A DNA stretch of 64,000 bases from Peribacillus saganii. Its GTDB lineage: Bacteria; Bacillota; Bacilli; Bacillales; DSM-1321. The notes beneath the pieces are model-generated. The model did no database searches. It worked only from the letters and a program-made list of their open reading frames with translations, and was not told the origin of the DNA. Shown here piece by piece: positions 54,856 through 63,592 of this stretch. The stretch spans positions 62,001 to 126,000 of the forward strand of contig NZ_QVTE01000030.1 of NCBI RefSeq assembly GCF_003429095.1, given 5' to 3'. The stretch's first letter is position 1; every line of letters begins with the position of its first letter. The position numbers were made by a program, and so were the translations under genes.

Positions 54856-55671
54856 TTGAAAAGTTTAGAAGGCAAAAAAATTGCTCTAGTAAGCCAGCGC
54901 AAAACTGAGGAGCTTAGTAAATTAGTAGAGAATTTAGGAGGCATACCTGTTCTTCGTCCTGCTCAGGGAACCGTTTTTCTTGATGAAACCAATATTGAAT
55001 CAGATATAAAATCCTTGGTAGAAGGCAATTTTGATTGGATAATTTGTACAACTGGCATTGGAATGGATACATTGTACAGCATTGCGGGGAAGTTGGGCCG
55101 GGATAAGGAATTTATCAAAGCTTTAGAGAAAGCTAATATAGCAGCCCGTGGCTATAAAACGGTTAATTTTCTTAAAAAGCTGGGTATCACACCGGTTGTG
55201 CGTGATGACGATGGAAGTACAGCGGGGTTGGTACGTGAACTTGCCGCCCATAATTTAAGTGGATGCAAGGTCGCTCTGCAATTACATGGTGATCCGGCAC
55301 CGCGATTAATCGACTGGCTGGATGAACAAGAATGTGACTATAAAGAAATACTTCCTTACAAACATGTTCCGCCGCAGCCTGAGGTGATGGAGCAATTAAT
55401 CTCTGAATTACAGAGTGGGGAAATAGATGCGGTGAATTTTACAAGTACACCTCAAGGCAGATTTTTAATGAGCTTTGCCAGGGAAAAAGGAGTGGAACAA
55501 GAAATCCTGCATGCCTTCTCTACCGGAGTAGTTGCTGTTGCAGTGGGAAAGGTGACAGCCCAAGCTTTAAGAGAGGAAGGGATTGAACGGGTGATTGTTC
55601 CCGAAAATGAACGGATGGGAAGCGCAATAGTGGCTTTGGGCCAATACTATCAGAAAAATAACATTCAATAG
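54856..55671 (+). CDS. Uroporphyrinogen-III synthase (HemD) superfamily protein, stand-alone
   Basis: A 271-residue protein with the HemD two-domain pattern: EGKKIALVSQRKTEELSKLV, LRPAQGTV, FDWIICTTGIGMDTL, then ALQLHGDPAPRLIDWL, AVNFTSTPQGRFLMSFA and AVAVGKVTAQALREEG. HemD cyclises hydroxymethylbilane. The usual Bacillus hemD lies in hemAXCDBL, none of which is here. It may be a second HemD or a regulatory or repurposed paralogue. TTG start with GGGGGAG 5 bases upstream; own terminator. Confidence 0.75.
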   Translation: MKSLEGKKIALVSQRKTEELSKLVENLGGIPVLRPAQGTVFLDETNIESDIKSLVEGNFDWIICTTGIGMDTLYSIAGKLGRDKEFIKALEKANIAARGYKTVNFLKKLGITPVVRDDDGSTAGLVRELAAHNLSGCKVALQLHGDPAPRLIDWLDEQECDYKEILPYKHVPPQPEVMEQLISELQSGEIDAVNFTSTPQGRFLMSFAREKGVEQEILHAFSTGVVAVAVGKVTAQALREEGIERVIVPENERMGSAIVALGQYYQKNNIQ

Positions 55672-55677
55672 ACTCTG

Positions 55678-55706
55678 GAGTGAACGGATATGTTCACTCT
55701 TTTTTT
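55678..55706 (+). terminator. Terminator of the HemD-like gene
   Basis: GAGTGAAC-GGATAT-GTTCACTC followed by TTTTTTT. Confidence 0.9.
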
Positions 55707-55722
55707 GCGTGTTATCAAGCAT

Positions 55723-55742
55723 TTAATCAAACGTTTGATTAA
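55723..55742. promoter_or_regulatory. TTAATCAAACGTTTGATTAA palindrome, site 3
   Basis: A perfect 20-bp palindrome, the best of three copies in the window, 25 bases upstream of the first PhoP-type hexamer of the phosphonate cluster. Confidence 0.6.
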
Positions 55743-55766
55743 GGCAGTAAGTCTCCTTACTGTTTT

Positions 55767-55831
55767 TTTACACGAATTTTACAATAGTTTAACCCGTTTA
55801 ACATGGCATCAAGGTAGGCTTTAATTAGAAT
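55767..55831 (+). promoter_or_regulatory. PhoP-box array and promoter of the phnPP-phnF unit
   Basis: Hexamers TTTACA (55767), TTTACA (55778), TTAACC (55789) and TTAACA (55798) match the PhoP repeat TT(A/C/T)A(C/T)A with starts 11, 11 and 9 apart. TAGAAT (55826-55831) is a plausible -10, with no standard -35, as in PhoP-activated promoters. The same spacing recurs before phnG. Confidence 0.65.
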
Positions 55832-55889
55832 TAATACACTTATTTTCATAAACAGCGCCGAAATTCAGGGATTATAGAGGAGGTTTATG

Positions 55890-56795
55890 ATGAAAGCAGA
55901 TTTGCACTGCCATACCAATGTATCGGATTGCTCTTTTTCAATTAATGAGATTCTTGAGCTAGCATTACAGGAAGACGTCCGCTACCTGGCCATTACAAAT
56001 CATGATACTACAAAGGGCCTCAAAGAGATGATCATTAATGGCGAGCGTTTTGGGATAGAAATTATACCGGGTATTGAAATATCGGCTTATGATTTTAAGC
56101 GGCAAACAAGGGTTCATATTCTTGGGTATTTTATTGAACAGGCTCATTCCGCAATTCAGGAAATCTGTAACCCTCTATTGGAAGCACGGCATCAAGCATC
56201 ATATATTATGGTTCAGAGATTAATCCAAGCTGGATACGTGATCAGTTGGGAACAGGTAATGAACCTAGCTGCTGGCGGGACAGGGGTCTATAAGCAGCAT
56301 ATTATGCATGCATTGATTGAAAACGGATATACAGACACCATTTATGGGGAGTTATATAAAGAGCTGTTTTCTCGTGGCCTAAATGGGACTGCACCCGGAA
56401 TTGCTTTTGTGCCATTGGAATATGTTGATGCAAGATTAGCGATAAAAGCTATTGAACAGGCCGGTGGTGTTTCAGTTCTTGCCCACCCGGGACAGTATCA
56501 TAATTTCGATGCTATTCCGGAATTGGTTGAAGCAGGACTTAAGGGAATAGAAGTATGGCATCCGTTGCATGGGCCAAATGAAGAAGAAAAAGCAAAACAA
56601 TATGCTGTTGAATACGGCCTTGTGATGACGGGTGGATCGGATTTCCATGGTTATTATGGAGAAAAAGAAATTAGGCTTGGGTCTAAAAGTCCGGGTGTGG
56701 AGGCAGTTGAGGCTTTAAAAGAAAGAAGAAATAAAAATTTCAATAATAAAGGAGCGGACACATATGCAGCATATTCACAGTCCTCAAAAAAATGA
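55890..56795 (+). CDS. PHP-domain phosphoesterase of the phosphonate cluster (PhnPP-like)
   Basis: A 301-residue PHP-family metal-dependent phosphoesterase: [43 protein letters not shown] and MTGGSDFHG provide the His/Asp/Glu metal ligands. A PHP enzyme (PhnPP, studied in Eggerthella lenta) hydrolyses phosphoribosyl cyclic phosphate, the product of C-P cleavage, in clusters without PhnP. The same position here suggests this role. ATG 55890 is 6 bases after AGGAGG (ATG 55887 would be too close). Its 3' end overlaps the next gene by 32 bases. Confidence 0.8.
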   Translation: MKADLHCHTNVSDCSFSINEILELALQEDVRYLAITNHDTTKGLKEMIINGERFGIEIIPGIEISAYDFKRQTRVHILGYFIEQAHSAIQEICNPLLEARHQASYIMVQRLIQAGYVISWEQVMNLAAGGTGVYKQHIMHALIENGYTDTIYGELYKELFSRGLNGTAPGIAFVPLEYVDARLAIKAIEQAGGVSVLAHPGQYHNFDAIPELVEAGLKGIEVWHPLHGPNEEEKAKQYAVEYGLVMTGGSDFHGYYGEKEIRLGSKSPGVEAVEALKERRNKNFNNKGADTYAAYSQSSKK

Positions 56796-57423
56796 AACTC
56801 TTTCTGCAGATCCGCTAATCCATGTAACAAGCCATATAATCAATAGCTGCGCAGGCGAATGGACGTCTATTGGTCAGTATAATAACATTATTGAATCAAA
56901 GATCGGCGATTACACCTATACGATGGATGATGTCACAGTTAATTATACTGAAATCGGAAAGTATTGTTCGATAGCTTCCCATGTGTGTATTAATCCTGTT
57001 CACCATCCTATGGATCGTGTCACTCAGCACCATATGACTTACAGAAGGGCAGCATTTGATTTTGCTGAGACTGACGATGAAACGATATTCAAGTGGCGTC
57101 GCTTAAACCGGGTACAGATTGGTCATGATGTATGGATCGGGCATGGGGCGATTATCATGAAAGGAGTTAAGATTGGGACAGGGGCGGTGATAGGTGCAGG
57201 TTCAGTTGTAACGAAGGATGTAGAATCTTATTCAATAGTGGCAGGTGTACCGTCTAAGCCAATTAAAATGAGGTTTCCCCGGGATATTGTCTCAAAGTTG
57301 CTGGAAATTTCCTGGTGGGAATGGCCGCGAAAGGTTATTGAGGAACGTTTTAATGAATTAAACGATATTAACAGCTTTATAGAGAAATATGGAGAAATTA
57401 ATACAGCTGTATTGAGTAAATAG
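56764..57423 (+). CDS. Phosphonate-cluster hexapeptide-repeat transferase (PhnO/TIGR03308-like)
   Basis: A 219-residue left-handed beta-helix protein. The helix has [57 protein letters not shown] and ends [15 protein letters not shown]. This group is found in C-P lyase clusters and is thought to acetylate aminoalkyl-phosphonates or a related amine. AAAGGAG precedes the ATG, inside the 3' end of the PHP gene, so translation is coupled. Substrate unproven. Confidence 0.82.
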   Translation: MQHIHSPQKNETLSADPLIHVTSHIINSCAGEWTSIGQYNNIIESKIGDYTYTMDDVTVNYTEIGKYCSIASHVCINPVHHPMDRVTQHHMTYRRAAFDFAETDDETIFKWRRLNRVQIGHDVWIGHGAIIMKGVKIGTGAVIGAGSVVTKDVESYSIVAGVPSKPIKMRFPRDIVSKLLEISWWEWPRKVIEERFNELNDINSFIEKYGEINTAVLSK

Positions 57424-57491
57424 GCAAATACTTTCCGTAAAATCATCATATTTGAGATTCATAACTTAGTATGCCGGAGGGGGGATGAATT

Positions 57492-58190
57492 ATGGAAGAA
57501 ATGGGTATTGTGGATGCCCTGATTATCGATATGAATGCAGGAAAGTATGGAGCCGATGATAAACTGCCATCGGAAAACGAAATGGCCGATCGCTTTAAAG
57601 TGCCCAGAATTAAGATCAGGAAAGTTTACGAGCGACTTCAAGAACTGGGTTATATTTATTCCCAGCAGGGAAAGGGAAGTTTTGTGAAAGATAGGAAGTG
57701 CCAAATTCCTCTCGTTTTGTCCGGGGATGTAAGTTTTAGTAAGAAAATGGCGGAGCAGGGTTATCAATTTGAATCCAAAAATATATTTTGTGAAGAAATT
57801 AATCATAATCCGAAGATTTATCAGTCTCTGGGTGTGACTGAAGCAGAGAGGGTTTTCAAAGTAGGAAGGCTAAGACTTGTTGATCAAAGACCCATCGCTC
57901 TTCACATCTCTTATGTAGCAAAGTCGATTTTTAATGATATTGATATCGATGGGAAAAAAATTACTTCAATGTTTGGATACTACAACCGCAAAGGTTATAG
58001 GGATTTTTCGTCAAAATCCAGTGTTTTGAGTGTGGTTTTCCCTTCAGCCGTTGAACGGGACATCCTGGAATGCTCTAGCCTGGTTCCGCTTTTAGCTTTA
58101 GAGTCAGGCTGTATCGACATCAAAACAGATACGGTATTGGAGCATACAAAAATTTTATACCGAAGTGATAGTTTCACATATGTCATTTGA
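57492..58190 (+). CDS. phnF: GntR-family regulator of phosphonate genes (PhnF)
   Basis: A 232-residue HutC-type GntR regulator: winged helix (DDKLPSENEMADRFKVPRI, RLQELGYIYSQQGKGSFVKD) and a UTRA ligand domain (AERVFKVGRLRLVDQRPIAL, HISYVAKSIF). PhnF proteins repress or tune phosphonate operons. Ends the first transcription unit: a terminator starts at its stop codon. Good CCGGAGGGGGG ribosome-binding site. Confidence 0.85.
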   Translation: MEEMGIVDALIIDMNAGKYGADDKLPSENEMADRFKVPRIKIRKVYERLQELGYIYSQQGKGSFVKDRKCQIPLVLSGDVSFSKKMAEQGYQFESKNIFCEEINHNPKIYQSLGVTEAERVFKVGRLRLVDQRPIALHISYVAKSIFNDIDIDGKKITSMFGYYNRKGYRDFSSKSSVLSVVFPSAVERDILECSSLVPLLALESGCIDIKTDTVLEHTKILYRSDSFTYVI

Positions 58191-58223
58191 CCAGCTGAGA
58201 TTTACCGCTGGTCTTATTTTTTT
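58189..58223 (+). terminator. Terminator overlapping the phnF stop codon
   Basis: GACCAGC and GCTGGTC with TTATTTTTTT tail; the stem starts within the TGA of phnF. Confidence 0.82.
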
Positions 58224-58229
58224 ATCTTA

Positions 58230-58366
58230 ATAGATAAGACGATGTGGGTAAGAACCGCATTGCCACAGGACATGGGACGAGCGATACAATCACAAAATAA
58301 AGTTATCTTTGTGAGGACGAAGCGAACATAGCCGTCCTTCCTTTAAACAGGGCGCTTCCGCTTTTC
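58230..58366. repeat. Degenerate intergenic repeat, copy 4, between phnF and phnG
   Basis: Ends AACAGGGCGCTTCCGCTTTTCT, quoted here as GGGCGCTTCCGCTTTTCT, like the family 3' end. GTGAGGACGAAGCG and TAGCCGTCCTTCC form the central hairpin region. It touches the PhoP box of phnG. Confidence 0.6.
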
Positions 58367-58368
58367 TA

Positions 58369-58443
58369 TTTACAAACCATTCATAAAAGCTTAACGGAGT
58401 TAATGGATACTTTACGTTCACGAACTTGGCAACAAGGTAGAGT
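58369..58443 (+). promoter_or_regulatory. PhoP-box array and promoter of phnGHIJKML
   Basis: Hexamers TTTACA (58369), TTCATA (58380), TTAACG (58391), TTAATG (58400) and TTTACG (58411): starts 11, 11, 9 and 11 apart, the same opening spacing as at 55767. TAGAGT (58438-58443) is a candidate -10. Confidence 0.6.
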
Positions 58444-58478
58444 AAAAGCATAGAGGAAAACAAAAAGGAGGCAAGAGG

Positions 58479-58904
58479 ATGAATAGAAGAAAAAGAACGG
58501 GAATTTTAATAAACGGTTCAACGGAACTTGCCGAACAGTTAGCAAAGGAAATCGTGGATAAATATGAAGTGATTATGATTGAAGAACCAAATCCAGGCCT
58601 AGTTATGATGAAAATGAGAGAAACTTCTAAAAGAAGCCTATTTTATCTAGGAGAAGTATTTGTTACAGAATGCAAAGTCCAAATTAATAGGTGCTTAGGC
58701 ATCGGGATATTGAAAGGTAATGACCCAAAACTTGCACATCATCTGGCTGTAATCGATGCGGCTTACAACGCCGGTTTAATAGAGACATTCAAGTGGGAAG
58801 AGGCGCTGCTTTTGCAACAGCAGGAGATTAATAGAAAAAAACAATCATTCAGCAGTGCGGTTCTAAAGACAAAAGTAAACTTTGAAACTATGGATGTTCA
58901 ATAA
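58479..58904 (+). CDS. phnG: C-P lyase core subunit PhnG
   Basis: A 141-residue PhnG: MNRRKRTGILINGSTELAEQ, YLGEVFVTECKVQING-like FVTECKVQINRCLGIGILKG and KLAHHLAVIDAAYNAG are typical. PhnG pairs with PhnI/H/J in the C-P lyase core complex, which makes and cleaves ribosyl-triphosphate phosphonates. AAGGAGG precedes the ATG. First gene of the second phn unit, under a PhoP-box promoter. Confidence 0.9.
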   Translation: MNRRKRTGILINGSTELAEQLAKEIVDKYEVIMIEEPNPGLVMMKMRETSKRSLFYLGEVFVTECKVQINRCLGIGILKGNDPKLAHHLAVIDAAYNAGLIETFKWEEALLLQQQEINRKKQSFSSAVLKTKVNFETMDVQ

Positions 58905-58921
58905 AAAGGAGTTGAAAGTAT

Positions 58922-59518
58922 ATGAAGTTGGATGTTGTCCATGATGTCCAGTCATCCTATCGAAAACTTATTGAATCCATGTCAAGGCCAGGCTTAGTTT
59001 CCAATATTGGTGAACAGGCAGCCAGAGTTGACATAGAGACTGGCTTTTATCCCTCAACAACTATTCTTATGTTTATGCTGCTGGATACAGAAGTCACATT
59101 TCATGTGATGTCAAAAAGAGCAAACGAAATCACTAAATTGATCAATCAGCTCACATATGCCAAAGCAGCAGAAGCAGACAATGCCGATTATTTATTTGTG
59201 CTGGGCGATGCTGATCCACGTCAGTTGGAAAAGGTGTTAAGAATTGCAAAGGTAGGCGATTTAAAAAATCCGCATGAATCAGCAACAGTGATTATTGAAA
59301 CTTCATCGGTAACTAACGGCAATGAATTCGTTTTAACAGGGCCTGGAATAGCAATGGAAACCACTGCCAGGGTGAATATGACAGGCGAATGGCTTGAAAT
59401 TTTGGCGGAAAAAAATGTGGAATATCCGTTGGGAATCGATCTTATTCTTACAGATGAAAATCATGAACTTTTATGTTTGCCAAGAACGTCACAAATCCTG
59501 AAACGGGTGGCTGGATAA
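58922..59518 (+). CDS. phnH: C-P lyase core subunit PhnH
   Basis: A 198-residue PhnH: HDVQSSYRKLIESMSRPGLV, LLDTEVTFHVMSKR, ADYLFVLGDADP and TGPGIAMETT are characteristic. Core-complex subunit with a PLP-transferase-like fold but no PLP lysine. AAAAGGAG precedes the ATG, 17 bases after phnG. Confidence 0.9.
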   Translation: MKLDVVHDVQSSYRKLIESMSRPGLVSNIGEQAARVDIETGFYPSTTILMFMLLDTEVTFHVMSKRANEITKLINQLTYAKAAEADNADYLFVLGDADPRQLEKVLRIAKVGDLKNPHESATVIIETSSVTNGNEFVLTGPGIAMETTARVNMTGEWLEILAEKNVEYPLGIDLILTDENHELLCLPRTSQILKRVAG

Positions 59519-60652
59519 ATGGGATATGTAGCAGTAAAAGGCGGAACCAGGGCGATAGAAGAATCAATTAAACGGCTAAAGTTCGAAAGAGTAAAGAAAG
59601 GTACAGTTCTAGATGTCCATAAAATAGAAACAGGAATGCGAGGTCTGATCGACCAGGTAATGTCGGAAAGCAGCCTGTTTAGCGAAATTCTTGCAGCTAT
59701 TGCAATAAAGCAGGCAGAGGGAAATCCGGAAGAAGCGGTATTCCTCTTAAGGGCATACCGCTCAACTCTTTCAAGGAAACATTATTCACGGACGATTAGT
59801 TCAGAGGATATGCTTACTGAACGCAGGATATCCGCAAGTTTTAAAGATATTCCAGGAGGCCAGATTTTAGGGGCAACTACCGATTATACCCACCGTTTGC
59901 TTGACTTCGGTTTAATGATGGAATCTGAGGAAGAGGCTCTCCAGTGGCTGGAAGGCTTTGAAGAGGAAAATGGTCAGCAGGAGAATGTTACAGACCTGGC
60001 TAAATTGCCGAAGGTCCTTGATTACTTGCGTAAAGAAGGTCTTATGCCAGAGTGCAGCGATGATGATCGGGAGCCGGATGATGTGACAAAAAAAAGCCTC
60101 GAATTTCCTAGTACCCGCAGCCAGCGTTTGCAAATTTTGACACGGGGCCAAACAGGAGCCCTCACTTCCCTGGCATATGCGGTTATCCGTGGCTATGGAG
60201 CGCTGCACCCCACTGTTGGTGAATTGCGTGTTGGCAGCCTGCCAGTCTGTATTGATAATCCTTTTAATCAATACAACGACGAGGATGATTCTTATTATAT
60301 TGGTGAAATAAAAGCGACGGAAACTGAGATGCTGATTCCTGTAACAGTTGAAAAAGAACGAGGGAAAAAGGAAATAAAGTTTGAAATAGGATACGGTATC
60401 TGCCTTGGGCAAAATGAAACAAAGGCGATAGCGATGGGAATTCTCGACCATGCCCTCCAAACAGGAAATAAGGAATATCCAACCGGTGACGAGGAATTTG
60501 TCCTTTATCATATTGATTCGGTTGAATCAACAGGATTTATCTCCCACCTAAAAATGCCTCATTATGTGACTTTTCAGTCGAAGCTGGACAGTGTCCGGAA
60601 GACAAAAAAACAGGAAGCGGAAAGTAAAGAGGAGAGCAGCTTATGCAAATAG
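59519..60652 (+). CDS. phnI: C-P lyase core subunit PhnI
   Basis: A 377-residue PhnI: MGYVAVKGGTRAIEESIKRL at the start, RTISSEDMLTERRISASFKD, FPSTRSQRLQILTRGQTGAL and VGELRVGSLPV. With PhnG/H/L it exchanges the adenine of ATP for a phosphonate. Its ATG directly abuts the phnH stop. The C-terminus is Lys/Glu-rich (RKTKKQEAESKEESSLCK) and longer than in E. coli. Confidence 0.92.
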   Translation: MGYVAVKGGTRAIEESIKRLKFERVKKGTVLDVHKIETGMRGLIDQVMSESSLFSEILAAIAIKQAEGNPEEAVFLLRAYRSTLSRKHYSRTISSEDMLTERRISASFKDIPGGQILGATTDYTHRLLDFGLMMESEEEALQWLEGFEEENGQQENVTDLAKLPKVLDYLRKEGLMPECSDDDREPDDVTKKSLEFPSTRSQRLQILTRGQTGALTSLAYAVIRGYGALHPTVGELRVGSLPVCIDNPFNQYNDEDDSYYIGEIKATETEMLIPVTVEKERGKKEIKFEIGYGICLGQNETKAIAMGILDHALQTGNKEYPTGDEEFVLYHIDSVESTGFISHLKMPHYVTFQSKLDSVRKTKKQEAESKEESSLCK

Positions 60653-61485
60653 ATTACAATTATGCGTTTTTCGATGAAGGATCTAAGAGAGAAATCCGAC
60701 GAGCTACTTTAAAAGCTATCGCGATTCCCGGATATCAGGTTCCGTTTGCTTCAAGAGAAATGCCAATCGGAAGAGGCTGGGGAACCGGCGGCCTGCAGCT
60801 CACTCTTTCGCTCGTCGGAAAAGACGATGTTGTAAAGGTCATTGATCAGGGATCGGATGAATCGGTAAACGCTGTGAATATAAAAAAGCTGATTGAGAAA
60901 ACAACCGGAATTAGTACAACGGATGAAACTTCAGAGGCAACCATCATCCAATCACGCCATCGAATTCCGGAAGTACCTCTTAAGGATGGACAAATAATGG
61001 TGTTGCAGGTACCACTTCCTGAGCCATTGAGATTCTATGAACCAAGTGAATTTGAAACGAAAAAGCTTCATGCTGAAAAAGAATACAGTGGGGCATGGCT
61101 TATGCTGTTTGAGCAAATCATGAAATATGGGAACTTAGCTACGGACGCAGATCATCCAGTAATGGTTGATGACAGATATGTTATGGCGCCAAGCCCAATT
61201 CCGAGGTTTGATAATTCAAAAATGAACTATTCAGAAGCCCTGATTTTGCTTGGGGCAGGGCGAGAAAAGAAGATTTATGCAGTTCCTCCCTATACGAAGG
61301 TTGTATCATTGGCATTTGATGATTATCCGTTCGAGGTAGAGTCCTTCGAAGATAACCATTGTAAACAATGCGGCGCTGCAGGTGTTTTTATGGATGAAAT
61401 CTATGATGATGAAACGGAAACAACATACTTTCAATGCAATGATACGAGCTATTGTGTAGCAAGATTAAATCACCAAACCGTATAA
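60643..61485 (+). CDS. phnJ: Carbon-phosphorus lyase, radical SAM-type enzyme PhnJ
   Basis: A 280-residue enzyme that breaks the C-P bond. All key residues of E. coli PhnJ are present: glycyl-radical Gly in AIPGYQVPF (G30, E. coli G32), and Cys in HCKQCG (C240, C243), QCNDTSYC (C265 and C271), equal in spacing to C241, C244, C266 and thiyl C272. GREKKIYAVPPYTKV and MAPSPIPRFDN are conserved. Overlaps phnI by 10 bases, so coupled translation is likely. Confidence 0.95.
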   Translation: MQIDYNYAFFDEGSKREIRRATLKAIAIPGYQVPFASREMPIGRGWGTGGLQLTLSLVGKDDVVKVIDQGSDESVNAVNIKKLIEKTTGISTTDETSEATIIQSRHRIPEVPLKDGQIMVLQVPLPEPLRFYEPSEFETKKLHAEKEYSGAWLMLFEQIMKYGNLATDADHPVMVDDRYVMAPSPIPRFDNSKMNYSEALILLGAGREKKIYAVPPYTKVVSLAFDDYPFEVESFEDNHCKQCGAAGVFMDEIYDDETETTYFQCNDTSYCVARLNHQTV

Positions 61486-61499
61486 AGAGGTGCGCATAA

Positions 61500-62345
61500 A
61501 TGAGTGATTATGAAACTCCGATTATGTCTGTGAAGAATTTAAGCAAGCATTTTGGCGAAGGATGCAGCAACTGCAGGGATGTAAATGAAAATCATTTGAT
61601 AAGAAACTTTTGTCCGGATTGCGGTACTGTTTACGCCTGCCGGAATGTTTCATTCGATCTTTATCCAGGAGAGGTATTAGGCATCGTCGGGGAAAGCGGC
61701 AGCGGAAAATCAACCCTGATGAGAAGCCTTTATTTTGACCAGGATGTTACGAGTGGTGAAGCATATCTTCGTTCCTATGAAATGGGCAGCAAAAATGTAT
61801 TCGAAGAATCTTCACAGAAAAAAAGATACATCCGGAACCATCTGATGGGAAAAGTGTATCAAAACCCGATGCTTGGTTTACGAATGGGATTCTCATCCAT
61901 TGGCAACATAGCTGAAAAGCTAATTGCTGCGGGGATTAGACATGTAGGCGAAATGGAATCAAAAGGAAGGGAACTGCTCGAGTATGTGAACATCCCAGTG
62001 TATCGGATGAAGGAAGCCCCAAGGAATTTTTCGGGGGGCATGCAGCAAAGGGTGCAGATCGCAAAAGCATTATCAAATAATCCACCTATTCTTTTACTGG
62101 ATGAAGTGACCACAGGTTTGGATTTATCCGTCCAGGCAAGTGTACTCGATCTAATTAAAGAGCTGCAAAGGGAGCTAAATGTAAGTATTGTTATTGTTTC
62201 ACACGATTTAGCCGTTATCCGGATGATGGCTGACCGAACAATGGTTATGCTTGATGGAAAGGTCGTTGAGCATGGGCTGACAGATCAGGTTCTCGAGGAT
62301 CCGCAAGACCGCTATACACAGCAATTGGTGCATTCACTGCTCTAA
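61500..62345 (+). CDS. phnK: C-P lyase ABC-type ATPase PhnK, with a Cys-rich insertion
   Basis: A 281-residue ABC ATPase: Walker A GESGSGKST, signature FSGGMQQRVQ, Walker B ILLLDEVTTGLD and SHDLAV switch. PhnK docks on PhnJ of the core complex. Before Walker A it has an insertion GCSNCRDV...FCPDCGTVYAC (C22, C25, C38, C41, C47), absent from E. coli PhnK, where VNNLTHLYAPGKGFSDVSFD runs through. The two CxxC pairs look like a zinc ribbon or an iron-sulfur site. AAAGAGGTG precedes the ATG. Confidence 0.92.
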   Translation: MSDYETPIMSVKNLSKHFGEGCSNCRDVNENHLIRNFCPDCGTVYACRNVSFDLYPGEVLGIVGESGSGKSTLMRSLYFDQDVTSGEAYLRSYEMGSKNVFEESSQKKRYIRNHLMGKVYQNPMLGLRMGFSSIGNIAEKLIAAGIRHVGEMESKGRELLEYVNIPVYRMKEAPRNFSGGMQQRVQIAKALSNNPPILLLDEVTTGLDLSVQASVLDLIKELQRELNVSIVIVSHDLAVIRMMADRTMVMLDGKVVEHGLTDQVLEDPQDRYTQQLVHSLL

Positions 62346-62371
62346 GTCATGGGGAGAAAAGGGGGAAAAAG

Positions 62372-63550
62372 ATGTATCTCATCACAAATGGACGCATCAT
62401 CACAGAAGAGGCCATTCTGGAAGGCTTTGACTTGCTTATAATCGAAGATAAAATCGAACGAATTGCCATGCAAGGTGAACTTGAAAACGATGAATATACG
62501 GAAATAATTGATGCAGAGGGCGGTTATATATTGCCTGGCTTCATAGACCTTCATTCAGATTATATTGAGCATATGGCAGCGCCAAGGCCTACTTCTCTCA
62601 TGGATTTCCATTTGAGCATCAGAGAAGCGGAAAAACAACTAATATCACATGGGATCACGACTATGTATCATTCGCTTTCTTTATATAAATCTACTGAGTA
62701 TGCATATAAGCCGATTCGAGAACCGGAAAATGTAAGGAAATTTATTGATCTGATCGAACAGACTCACAGCAGCAAGCACTTGGTGCGCCACAGGTTCCAT
62801 GCCAGATTTGAAATTGACAATGTTGAGGAAATTGAGAATTTAAAAGCCTATATTAATGAAAAAAAAGTTCACCTTATTTCATTTATGGATCACACGCCGG
62901 GCCAGGGCCAATACAGGGATTTAGAAATTTATAAACACACGGTAAGAGGATATAACGATCTAAGCGATGAAGCAATTCAAGGAATTATCGTGAAGCATCA
63001 GCAAAAGGAAAAGGTAACTATTGATGGAATCAGGGAGTTAGCTGAAGCTGCAGCGGAAAATGGCATTGCCATCGCATCCCATGATGATGATTCCGTCGAA
63101 AAACTGGACCTTGTACAAAGCTTTGGTGCTATTATAAGTGAGTTTCCGATCACGATGGACATCGCTAAAAAAGCAAAGGAAAAAGGGATGTATACGATCG
63201 CAGGCGCACCGAACGTCCTGTTGGGAGGATCTCATAGCGGGAACTTATCTGCTGCAGAAGCGATTCAGGAAAAGGCCATCGATATTCTCTGCAGTGATTA
63301 TTATCCTGCGGCGATGCTCCACTCTATTTTTGAAATGAATAAAGAGTATGGACTGGACCTTGTTGAAATGGTCAAATTACTTACAATCAACCCAGCAAGA
63401 GCAGTTAATCTCGACAATGAAATCGGTTCAATCAGAGAGGGAAAAAAGGCAGATTTATTGATTATTGAAAAGATAAATCCCGATTTCCCGGTAATAACAG
63501 CGGTTTTCGTTGACGGTAAGCTAATCCAGAAAACAAATTACCGAATATAA
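62372..63550 (+). CDS. phnM: Alpha-D-ribose 1-methylphosphonate 5-triphosphate diphosphatase PhnM
   Basis: A 392-residue amidohydrolase-fold enzyme that removes pyrophosphate from the ribosyl-triphosphate phosphonate. Motifs: LPGFIDLHSDYIEHMAAPRP (metal His), MDFHLSIREAEKQLISHGIT, ASHDDDS and CSDYYPAAMLHS. Full family length. Here it precedes phnL, whereas in E. coli phnL precedes phnM. Confidence 0.93.
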   Translation: MYLITNGRIITEEAILEGFDLLIIEDKIERIAMQGELENDEYTEIIDAEGGYILPGFIDLHSDYIEHMAAPRPTSLMDFHLSIREAEKQLISHGITTMYHSLSLYKSTEYAYKPIREPENVRKFIDLIEQTHSSKHLVRHRFHARFEIDNVEEIENLKAYINEKKVHLISFMDHTPGQGQYRDLEIYKHTVRGYNDLSDEAIQGIIVKHQQKEKVTIDGIRELAEAAAENGIAIASHDDDSVEKLDLVQSFGAIISEFPITMDIAKKAKEKGMYTIAGAPNVLLGGSHSGNLSAAEAIQEKAIDILCSDYYPAAMLHSIFEMNKEYGLDLVEMVKLLTINPARAVNLDNEIGSIREGKKADLLIIEKINPDFPVITAVFVDGKLIQKTNYRI

Positions 63551-63592
63551 TAGCTCTTTAATAAGAGAAATAAGTTTGGGTGAGGTGATAAA

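Noticed and set aside
59912-60511. 199-codon ORF on the minus strand
   Set aside because: Shadow of phnI, which has clear homology on the plus strand; the translation has no domain features.
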